Source: JBJXFY01 sp046155815 | Lineage (GTDB): Bacteria; Verrucomicrobiota; Verrucomicrobiia; Limisphaerales; CAIMTB01 | Length of the DNA: 5,329 nt | NCBI GenBank assembly: GCA_046155815.1 | Contig: JBJXFY010000341.1 | Span: forward strand, 1 to 5,329 | Direction: 5' to 3' | Part shown: positions 1 through 4,989 of the stretch, piece by piece | Position numbering within the stretch: the stretch's first letter is position 1 | How the letters are laid out: every line of letters begins with the position of its first letter | The notes under the pieces: model-generated | Told to the model about the DNA's origin: nothing | Databases searched by the model: none | What the model saw: the letters and a program-made list of their open reading frames with translations, nothing else | Translations under genes and position numbers: made by a program

Positions 1-145
1 CTAATCCGGCCCCTGCCTCCGGGGATCGGAGCGGGGGAACCAACGGCCGGTCGTGTGACCGGCCCGGGGCGAACGAAGACTCCATTCTTCGGGGCCACTT
101 TCCCGGCCCAGCCCGTCAGCTAACCCCGTCGGCGTGGGAAAGGGG
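1..145 (+). promoter_or_regulatory. c-di-AMP riboswitch aptamer (ydaO-yuaA class), 5' end cut by window edge
   Basis: This is the leader RNA of the potassium transporter gene that follows; it should sense cyclic di-AMP. Conserved class elements appear in order: TAATCC at 2-7, GGGGGAACCAA at 33-43, GGGGCGAA at 66-73, and CCCGTCAGCTAACCCCGTCGGC at 112-133 (its core GTCAGCTAAC is at 115-124). The helices can be read directly. TCCG 5-8 pairs with CGGA 27-30 around a CCCC/GGGG hairpin (10-13 with 21-24). GGCCGGTC 45-52 pairs with GACCGGCC 57-64 around loop GTGT. CGAAGA 74-79 pairs with TCTTCG 86-91. The GGC at 131-133 looks like the 3' strand of the closing P1 helix, whose 5' partner would lie just before base 1. 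Members of this class are known to control potassium uptake and cell-wall genes, usually switching expression off when ligand binds. The exact 3' boundary is uncertain. Confidence 0.92.
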
Positions 146-190
146 TTTCAGGCCGCGGCGTTTCCTTCGGGCCGCAGTTCCTGTTTCCCC

Positions 191-231
191 TTGTCCGTGA
201 CGGTGCCGTGGCACGGCGCCGTGGCGGACGG
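191..231 (+). promoter_or_regulatory. Strong leader hairpin, candidate riboswitch expression platform
   Basis: Bases 191-207 pair with 215-231 around a 7-nt loop (GTGGCAC, 208-214). There are sixteen pairs, four of them G-U, and a single G-G mismatch (199/223). The hairpin ends 15 nt before the kup start and stops just short of the GGTGA at 235-239. No T-run follows, so it is not a classical intrinsic terminator; limiting ribosome access is the more natural reading. A competing pairing exists: TTTCCC 184-189 can pair with GGGAAA 136-141 at the aptamer's 3' edge, or CCCCTT 187-192 with AAGGGG 140-145. That could link ligand binding to the fold of this region. The structure is seen in the sequence; the regulatory mechanism is inferred. 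Confidence 0.5.
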
Positions 232-234
232 AGC

Positions 235-239
235 GGTGA
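235..239 (+). promoter_or_regulatory. Probable ribosome binding site of kup (GGTGA)
   Basis: GGTGA lies 7 nt before the ATG at 247 and is the best-placed Shine-Dalgarno-like sequence. It supports ATG 247 over the in-frame GTG at 208. That GTG would sit in the loop of the leader hairpin and would add 13 residues rich in Arg and Gly that are not typical of the family's N-terminus. Confidence 0.5.
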
Positions 240-246
240 ACTGCAC

Positions 247-2121
247 ATGAACAAACCAGAAGCGTCGCCGGGACGCCTGGCCGCGCTGCTTGTGGGCGCG
301 CTGGGCGTCGTGTATGGCGACATCGGCACCAGCCCGTTGTACGCGCTGCGCGAGTGCTTTCATGCCGCGCACGGGCTCGAGGCCAACGCCCGCGACGTGC
401 TGGGCATCCTGTCGCTCCTGATCTGGTCGCTGGTCCTCATCGTCTCCGTGAAATACCTCGGCGTGGTGATGCGGGCCGACAACCGGGGTGAAGGCGGCAT
501 CATGGCGCTGCTCGCGCTCGCCGTCAGCCGCCTGCCGGGCGGCAAGAACGGCGTGCTCCTCGCCGTCGGCGTGTTCGGTTCCGCGCTGCTCTACGGCGAC
601 GGCATGATCACCCCGGCCATCACCGTGCTCGGCGCGATTGAGGGCCTGAAGGTCGTGACGCCGAAGTTTGGGGAATGGGTCGTGCCGCTGAGCTGTGGGA
701 TCATCGTCGTGCTGTTCTCCGTGCAGCGCCTCGGCACCGGCCGGATCGGCAGCATCTTCGGCCCGGTGATGTTCGTCTGGTTCGCGGTGCTCGCGTTCCT
801 GGGCGTCCGGGGCATCCTGGCGCAGCCGGCGGTGCTGGCGGCGTTCAATCCCGTCCATGGGGTCCGGTTTTTGTGGGAGCACGGGGGCGTGGCCTTTGCC
901 GTGCTCGGCTCGGTGTTCCTGGCGCTGACGGGGGCCGAGGCGCTGTACGCGGACATGGGGCACTTCGGCGCGCGACCCATCCGCGTGGCCTGGTTTTCCG
1001 TCGTTTTTCCGGCGCTGGTGCTGAATTACCTGGGCCAGGGTGCGCTCGTGCTGGGCGATCCGCTGGCGGTCGAGAATCCCTTCTATCTGCTCGCGCCCGG
1101 CTGGGCCCGGCTGCCGCTGGTGGGCCTGGCGACGGCGGCGGCCATCATCGCGTCTCAGGCCCTCATTTCCGGCGTGTTTTCCCTCACGATGCAGGCCATG
1201 CAGCTCGGCTACGCGCCGCGCCTCGAGATCGAGCACACGTCGTCCACCGCGCGCGGCCAGATTTATCTGCCGCAGGTCAACTGGGCGCTGATGTGCGCCT
1301 GCCTCGGCCTGGTGGTGGCCTTCAAGTCCTCGAACAGCCTCGCCGCCGCGTACGGCATCGCCGTCTCGCTCACGATGCTGGCGACGACCTTCCTGCTGTA
1401 CTTCGTGGCGCGGTGGGTCTGGGGCTGGTCCGCCGGCCGGGCGCTGGCGGTGACGCTCTTCTTCGGCTTCATCGAGGTCGCGTTTTTCGGCGCGAACCTG
1501 CTCAAGTTCACCCACGGCGGCTGGTTTCCGCTGCTGGTGGGCGGCATTCTGTACGTCTGCATGGCCACCTGGTACCGCGGCCGCGGGCTGGTGCGTGACC
1601 GCGTGCAGGCCGGCGCTCTGCCGCTCGGCATGTTCCTCGAAAGCATGCAGCGCAAGCCTCCCGTCCGGGTGCCCGGCACCGCCGTCTTCATGACCGGCAA
1701 CGCCGAGGGCACGCCCGGCTCCCTCCTGCACAACCTGAAACACAACAAGGTCCTCCACGAACGCACCGTCATCCTGCGCTTCGCCACCGCAGACAGCCCC
1801 TACGTCGTCCCCGAGGAGCGCGTTCAGGTCGAGCAGCTCCCCGCCGGCTTTTTCCGCGTGACCGGCTTCTTCGGCTTCATGGAACAACCGGACATGATCG
1901 AGGTGCGCCGCGCCTGCGAGGTCGAAGGGCTCACCTTCCAGCCGATGGAGACCACGTTCTTCCTGGGCCGGGAGACGATCCTGCCCTCGGCCAGGCCGGG
2001 CATGTCCCGCTGGCGCCAGCGCCTCTTCTCGTTCATGTCCCGCAACGCCACCCAGGCGACCACCTTTTTCCAGCTCCCGCCCAACCGCGTCGTCGAGCTC
2101 GGCATGCAGGTGGAGGTGTAG
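247..2121 (+). CDS. kup: Kup-family potassium uptake transporter
   Basis: Inner-membrane K+ importer of the Kup/HAK/KT family, which takes up potassium together with protons. The 624 residues match the usual length (about 620), so the gene looks complete. Family motifs occur in order: GDIGTSPLYAL (24-34) in the first membrane helix, RADNRGEGG (76-84), GDGMITPAI (117-125), TGAEALYADMGHFG (228-241), NPFYLLAP (277-284), and SQALISGVFSLTMQAMQLG (303-321). Asp25 and Glu231 appear to match acidic residues important for transport in E. coli Kup. About twelve hydrophobic segments fill residues 10-445. The rest is the hydrophilic cytoplasmic domain with GTAVFMTGN (477-485) and the closing RNATQATTFFQLPPNRVVELG motif. 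ATG 247 is preferred over GTG 208 because of the GGTGA at 235-239. The c-di-AMP riboswitch at 1-145 implies repression at high c-di-AMP. A long open frame on the opposite strand is a shadow caused by GC-rich codons. Confidence 0.96.
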   Translation: MNKPEASPGRLAALLVGALGVVYGDIGTSPLYALRECFHAAHGLEANARDVLGILSLLIWSLVLIVSVKYLGVVMRADNRGEGGIMALLALAVSRLPGGKNGVLLAVGVFGSALLYGDGMITPAITVLGAIEGLKVVTPKFGEWVVPLSCGIIVVLFSVQRLGTGRIGSIFGPVMFVWFAVLAFLGVRGILAQPAVLAAFNPVHGVRFLWEHGGVAFAVLGSVFLALTGAEALYADMGHFGARPIRVAWFSVVFPALVLNYLGQGALVLGDPLAVENPFYLLAPGWARLPLVGLATAAAIIASQALISGVFSLTMQAMQLGYAPRLEIEHTSSTARGQIYLPQVNWALMCACLGLVVAFKSSNSLAAAYGIAVSLTMLATTFLLYFVARWVWGWSAGRALAVTLFFGFIEVAFFGANLLKFTHGGWFPLLVGGILYVCMATWYRGRGLVRDRVQAGALPLGMFLESMQRKPPVRVPGTAVFMTGNAEGTPGSLLHNLKHNKVLHERTVILRFATADSPYVVPEERVQVEQLPAGFFRVTGFFGFMEQPDMIEVRRACEVEGLTFQPMETTFFLGRETILPSARPGMSRWRQRLFSFMSRNATQATTFFQLPPNRVVELGMQVEV

Positions 2122-2158
2122 GCCGCGCGAAGCGACGGATTCCACGGAGGGTGCGGAC

Positions 2159-2183
2159 CCCGCGGATCCCGGTCCTCCGCGGG
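2159..2183 (+). repeat. GC-rich inverted repeat after kup, possible weak terminator or processing hairpin
   Basis: CCCGCGGA (2159-2166) is perfectly complementary to TCCGCGGG (2176-2183), with a 9-nt loop. It lies 37 nt after the kup stop and 53 nt before the next start. No T-run follows on the plus strand, so intrinsic termination would be inefficient; mRNA 3'-end protection or partial read-through into the transglycosylase gene is possible. An alternative fold using GGACC 2155-2159 with GGTCC 2171-2175 competes. The rest of the 2122-2236 spacer shows no clear promoter. Confidence 0.35.
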
Positions 2184-2236
2184 ACGGAACTTGAAGCTTT
2201 CTCCCCGCACCCGCCTGTGGCCCCCTGCCGGCCTCC

Positions 2237-2818
2237 ATGCGCCCAACGCGAAGTCATCGCCGCACGTGGCTGCTGCTCGTCGGATTCCTCGGGCTGGTGC
2301 TGGTGGCGGACCTGTTCTGGCTGCGCCGCTGGTGGCGCGGCCGCCAGGAGCAGCGCGCTGCGCCCTACATCCACGCCGCCGCCCGGCTGCACGGCCTCGA
2401 CCCGGCGCTGGTCAAGGCGGTGGTCTGGCGTGAGAGCCGGTTTGATCCGTCCGCACGCGGCGGGGCCGGGGAGCTGGGCCTGATGCAGGTTGGCGAGATC
2501 GCCGGCCAGGAATGGGCCGACGAGCAGGGCGTCGCCGGCTACCGGCACGAGCATCTGCTGGACCCGGCCACGAACACCCTCGCCGGCGCGTGGTACCTGG
2601 CGAAGGTATCCCGCCGCTACGGCGTGACGGACGATCCCGCCGCGTACGGCCTGGCCGACTACAACGCCGGCCGGGCGAACGTCCTGCGCTGGCAACGCGG
2701 ACCTGCCGCCACCAACAGCGCCGCGTTCCTGGTCCAGATGGATTTCCCCGGAACGCGCGAGTACGTGCGGGCCACCTTGAAGAAGCGGGAGGAGTACCGG
2801 GCGGCCGGCCGGCAGTGA
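2237..2818 (+). CDS. Small membrane-anchored lytic transglycosylase (SLT domain)
   Basis: Peptidoglycan-cleaving enzyme of the Slt70-like (family 1) group, expected to cut the MurNAc-GlcNAc glycan bond with formation of 1,6-anhydro-MurNAc on the periplasmic side. The protein has 193 residues. A basic N-terminus (RSHRR) and hydrophobic segment 11-29 form a signal anchor, followed by the WLRRWWRGR stretch. The SLT domain covers about 40-180. It shows the catalytic glutamate in WRESRFDPSA (Glu66), then GELGLMQV (78-85), NTLAGAWYL (113-121), the DYNAG motif (141-145) and a TREYV motif (173-177). There is no LysM, SH3 or other wall-binding module, so the catalytic domain is nearly the whole protein. 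No Shine-Dalgarno sequence is evident before ATG 2237; the start is chosen because it supplies the positively charged N-terminus of the anchor. It may be read through from kup. The substrate and any partner machine cannot be told from the sequence. Confidence 0.9.
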   Translation: MRPTRSHRRTWLLLVGFLGLVLVADLFWLRRWWRGRQEQRAAPYIHAAARLHGLDPALVKAVVWRESRFDPSARGGAGELGLMQVGEIAGQEWADEQGVAGYRHEHLLDPATNTLAGAWYLAKVSRRYGVTDDPAAYGLADYNAGRANVLRWQRGPAATNSAAFLVQMDFPGTREYVRATLKKREEYRAAGRQ

Positions 2819-2828
2819 GGCCGTCGCG

Positions 2829-2877
2829 AAAAAACAGGACGGGCTGCGACCGACACACGGTTTCCGGCCGCAGCCCG
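2829..2877 (-). terminator. Intrinsic terminator for the minus-strand epimerase transcript
   Basis: CGGGCTGCG (2840-2848) and CGCAGCCCG (2869-2877) form a perfect 9-bp stem. The 20-nt loop contains a smaller ACCG/CGGT hairpin (2849-2852 with 2858-2861). Read on the minus strand, the stem is followed after five bases by six T (the A-run at 2829-2834), which is the classical arrangement. It lies about 130 nt beyond the epimerase stop. On the plus strand no T-run follows the stem, so it should stop slt transcription poorly, although it also starts only 22 nt after that gene's stop codon. Confidence 0.65.
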
Positions 2878-2881
2878 CCCG

Positions 2882-2899
2882 GCCGCCCACACGGGCGGC
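2882..2899. repeat. Second GC hairpin in the convergent spacer
   Basis: GCCGCCC (2882-2888) pairs perfectly with GGGCGGC (2893-2899) around the tetraloop ACAC. It stands only four bases from the terminator stem at 2840-2877, making a tandem hairpin pair between two converging genes. No T-run follows on either strand. It may strengthen pausing ahead of the minus-strand terminator; that role is inferred. Confidence 0.4.
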
Positions 2900-2904
2900 T
2901 GGCG

Positions 2905-3006
2905 ATGTCTACGCCGGTTTGCCGGAATTGCAGCGGAAAAGTTTCGCGGCGGGAATTTATTCGCCACGCCCCGGTCGCCGGCTTTCTGGCCCGCGGCGGA
3001 ACCGCC
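2905..3006 (+). other. Twin-arginine-like reading frame, possible gene relic (doubtful)
   Basis: Starting at ATG 2905 the plus strand reads MSTPVCRNCSGK, then VSRREFIRHAPVAGFLARGG. SRREFI fits the Tat signal consensus (S/T-R-R-x-F-L-K), and a CxxC pair precedes it. The hydrophobic stretch after it is short and interrupted by Arg. The frame stays open to the TGA at 3235-3237, but beyond 3006 it lies antisense to the epimerase gene and becomes a Gly/Arg-rich shadow. No ribosome binding site is visible. It could be the remaining 5' end of a deleted Tat-exported protein, or chance in GC-rich DNA. I do not call it a functional gene. Nothing else recognisable is in 2900-3006. Confidence 0.2.
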
Positions 3007-3822
3007 TCACCCGCCGAACAGTTCCCGGAAGGCCTGCCGCGCCTGCCGCGCGGCGGAATCGGGGTCGGGCGTGGGGAAGACTTCCGCGGTCACGGCACCG
3101 GCGTAGCCGATGTCCCGCAACGCGGCGGCGATGGGCGGGAAGTCCGTGTGCCCGAACCCTGCGGCGAGGCGGTTGCTGTCCGCCAGATGCACGTGGCCGA
3201 GCAAGGCTCCCGCAGCCCGAAGCGCGTCCGGGACTGAGACCTCCTCGATGTTCAGGTGAAAGGTGTCCGCGAGCAGCCTCACGTTGCGGGTGCGCAGCGG
3301 GGCGAGGAAGGCGGCGGCGGCGGCAAGCGTGTTGAAGAGGTTGCCTTCGTAGCGGTTCAACGGCTCCACCAGCAGCGGCACGCCCAGCGCATGGGCGCGC
3401 GGACCAAGCTGGTCGAGGCTGGCCCCCAGCCAGCCGCGCGCCTCCTCCACCGTCACGCCTTCGCCCGCCCGGCCCTGCATCGAGCCGATGATGGCCGGCG
3501 CGCCAAAGGCGCCGGCGAAGTCCACCAGCGCCGCCACGAAAGCCCGCGCGCGGGATCGCTCCACCGCGTCGGGGTTCGTGAGGGAAAGCTTCCGCGTGAC
3601 CCAGCCTGCGCCGGTGCCCACGGCGGCCAGCCCCAGCCCGTGCCGTGCCAGCGTCCGCCGCACCTCCGCCGCGTCCAGCGCCTCGGCGGAGGGTGGATAG
3701 AGCTCAATGGCCGGAAAGCCGGCCGCCGCCGCGCGGGCGCAGCCGTCGTCCAGCTCCCCGTGGAACACGAACGGGCCGCTGCCGGCTTCCGGCACGAGGC
3801 AGACGGTCACGGCGGGGTACAT
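3007..3822 (-). CDS. Sugar epimerase/isomerase, TIM barrel (5-keto-L-gluconate or tagatose-3-epimerase-like)
   Basis: Cytoplasmic, metal-dependent enzyme of the xylose-isomerase-like TIM-barrel superfamily (AP endonuclease 2 fold). The 271 residues are normal length. The four expected metal ligands are visible: Glu153 in VEPLNRYE, Asp186 in LADTFHLNIEE, His212 in HVHLADSN and Glu247 in TAEVFPTPDPD. The combination EPLNRYE, DTFHLNIEE, HVHLADSNR and GHTDF resembles the group with Thermotoga IolO (5-keto-L-gluconate epimerase) and D-tagatose/D-psicose 3-epimerases; hydroxypyruvate isomerase is a less likely alternative. No signal peptide is seen. The start is well fixed: an in-frame TGA lies twelve codons upstream with no other start codon between. 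No clear Shine-Dalgarno precedes it. It stands alone on its strand, ends before the terminator at 2829-2877, and has no neighbouring sugar pathway genes, so its substrate remains open. Confidence 0.88.
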   Translation of the reverse strand: MYPAVTVCLVPEAGSGPFVFHGELDDGCARAAAAGFPAIELYPPSAEALDAAEVRRTLARHGLGLAAVGTGAGWVTRKLSLTNPDAVERSRARAFVAALVDFAGAFGAPAIIGSMQGRAGEGVTVEEARGWLGASLDQLGPRAHALGVPLLVEPLNRYEGNLFNTLAAAAAFLAPLRTRNVRLLADTFHLNIEEVSVPDALRAAGALLGHVHLADSNRLAAGFGHTDFPPIAAALRDIGYAGAVTAEVFPTPDPDSAARQARQAFRELFGG

Positions 3823-4131
3823 GCCGGCGAGGCTGGCGGGCCGGCGTCCGCGGGGTCAAGGGGGCCGCAGCCTCCCCGTACTTGCTCGTCATCTTGAACC
3901 CAATCCTGAGCTGCCTGAGGATTAAGAGAACCCTTGGGATCAAGGACGGCAGGCTGACGATCCCGGGCCTGCCCGCGTCCCGTTCTCGCCCCGCCTCTGT
4001 GCGTCGCAACGCACATTGGAAACGAGGCCGGAATCCGTTAGCAGAACAGGAAGACACCCGACCGCTCCTCGCCAGCGACCCATTGACGGGCGAAGCCCGG
4101 ACCACGCAACCTCCCCCAACCCCAGAACGTC
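3823..4131. other. Divergent intergenic region with several small inverted repeats
   Basis: This 309-bp spacer separates the epimerase (minus) from the pseudopilin-like gene (plus) and must hold both promoters, but I see no convincing -35/-10 pair. A TTGGAA at 4016-4021 lacks a good partner. The part from about 3870 to 3945 is visibly less GC-rich than its surroundings. Inverted repeats: AATCCT/AGGATT (3902-3907 with 3918-3923), CCTTG/CAAGG (3932-3936 with 3941-3945, loop GGAT) and GGCAGGC/GCCTGCC (3948-3954 with 3967-3973). Any of them might be an operator or RNA structure; none matches a site I recognise. No gene is supported here. Confidence 0.5.
4087..4099 (+). repeat. Compact GAA-loop hairpin upstream of the pseudopilin-like gene
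   Basis: CGGGC (4087-4091) pairs with GCCCG (4095-4099) around a GAA triloop. The centre, GCGAAGC (4090-4096), is the known exceptionally stable mini-hairpin sequence. It lies 32 nt before the ATG at 4132, inside the probable 5' untranslated region. It may influence mRNA stability or translation; no T-run follows, so it is not a terminator. Confidence 0.35.
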
Positions 4132-4968
4132 ATGACCCAACCCACCACCGCAGGCGACGCCCGCCGGTTCCGGCAGCGCGCCTTCACGCTCATCGAACTC
4201 CTGGTCGTGATCGCCATCATCGCGATCCTCGCCAGCATGCTGCTGCCGGCCCTCGCCAAGGCGAAGGACAAGGCTCAGGCCGCCGTGGACATGAACAACA
4301 ACAAGCAGATCATGCTCGGGATGGCCATGTACACGTCGGACAACGACGAAGCGATGCCTTCGCCCGGCTGGGGTTTGGCAGACAAGAGCTGGGCTCACGG
4401 CGCCAACACGCCCTCCGCCGCCGGCGAGCTGCTTCCGACGCAGCGCAACTACTCCAACCAGATCCTCAAGGTGAAGGAGGGCCAGCTTTATCCCTTCATT
4501 CAGACCCATCAGGTGCTGGTCTGCCCCAAGGACAAGGTCGAGCAGGCGGGCAGCAAGAAGGCACTGTTTCGTCAGCGCGACATGAAGATATCCAGCTACG
4601 TCTGGAACGGAGCCATCATCAGCTACGGCAATCTGACCGGCGGCAAGACCCACAAGGTGACCTTGTTCCAGCCTACGGCGATCCTTCAGTTCGAGGCGGA
4701 CGAGCAGAAGCCCTTTTTCTTCAACGACGCCTCAAGTTTCCCCGACGAGGGAATCTCGCAGCGCCACGGCGGAGGCTTCGCCCCGAATGAGCGCGTGGAC
4801 GTGAAGGGCGGCGGCATCGTCGGTACCTTCTCCGGCTCGGTCCACGTCATGAAGTACAAGCGCTTTTACGAATTGGCCGGTCGAGTGGACGGGCGCGGAG
4901 CCGGGCTTCGCGATGTGCCGAACGACCTGTGGTGCGACCCGAACAGCAAGCGCGGCGGTGCTCAATAA
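4132..4968 (+). CDS. Type II secretion/type IV pilin-like (pseudopilin) protein with N-terminal methylation motif
   Basis: Surface or periplasmic protein with a class III signal peptide, to be cut and N-methylated by a prepilin peptidase (not in this window). The 17-residue leader is basic (RRFRQR) and ends in Ala17. The predicted mature protein begins FTLIELLVVIAIIAILA (18-34), with the conserved Glu at +5 (Glu22), followed by LLPALAKAKDKAQA. Alanine replaces the canonical glycine at -1. The 278-residue protein continues with a globular part: NNNKQIMLGMAMYTSDNDE (55-73), LVCPKD (129-134) and SSYVWNG (154-160), then RHGGG (211-215). Related proteins usually end with an H-x9-DG-like VDG box; here the matching place reads TFSGSVHVMKY (232-242), with Ser for Asp. 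Such proteins are greatly multiplied in Verrucomicrobiota and related phyla, and their individual roles are mostly unknown. No Shine-Dalgarno is evident. A lipoprotein gene follows after 21 bp and is probably co-transcribed. Confidence 0.85.
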   Translation: MTQPTTAGDARRFRQRAFTLIELLVVIAIIAILASMLLPALAKAKDKAQAAVDMNNNKQIMLGMAMYTSDNDEAMPSPGWGLADKSWAHGANTPSAAGELLPTQRNYSNQILKVKEGQLYPFIQTHQVLVCPKDKVEQAGSKKALFRQRDMKISSYVWNGAIISYGNLTGGKTHKVTLFQPTAILQFEADEQKPFFFNDASSFPDEGISQRHGGGFAPNERVDVKGGGIVGTFSGSVHVMKYKRFYELAGRVDGRGAGLRDVPNDLWCDPNSKRGGAQ

Positions 4969-4989
4969 CCTGATAACCCCTCGCAAGAC

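Noticed and set aside
208..246. GTG 208 as the kup start
   Set aside because: It lies in the loop of the leader hairpin, has no ribosome binding site, and adds an atypical Arg/Gly extension. ATG 247 has GGTGA seven bases upstream.
675..1598. 307-codon plus-strand frame inside kup
   Set aside because: Gly/Arg/Ala-rich out-of-frame translation of kup; no recognisable protein.
148..2238. 696-codon open frame on the minus strand opposite kup
   Set aside because: It lies fully antisense to a transporter with unmistakable family motifs, and its product is a His/Arg/Glu/Gly-rich low-complexity string without any domain. It is the usual shadow of GC-rich codons.
2033..2890. 285-codon minus-strand frame opposite the transglycosylase
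   Set aside because: Antisense to a gene with a clear catalytic motif set; composition is typical of a shadow frame.
3256..3897. 213-codon plus-strand frame opposite the epimerase
   Set aside because: Low-complexity product, antisense to an epimerase with all four metal ligands.
4016..4043. TTGGAA...TTAGCA as a promoter for the pseudopilin gene
   Set aside because: The -10 match is too poor to call, although the 16-bp spacing would be acceptable.
3940..4653. 237-codon minus-strand frame opposite the pseudopilin gene
   Set aside because: Antisense shadow; the plus strand has the clear FTLIELLVVIAIIAIL signature.
3645..4790. 381-codon plus-strand frame across the divergent spacer and the pseudopilin gene
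   Set aside because: Arg/Pro/His-rich; overlaps two real genes in wrong frames and has no domain signal.
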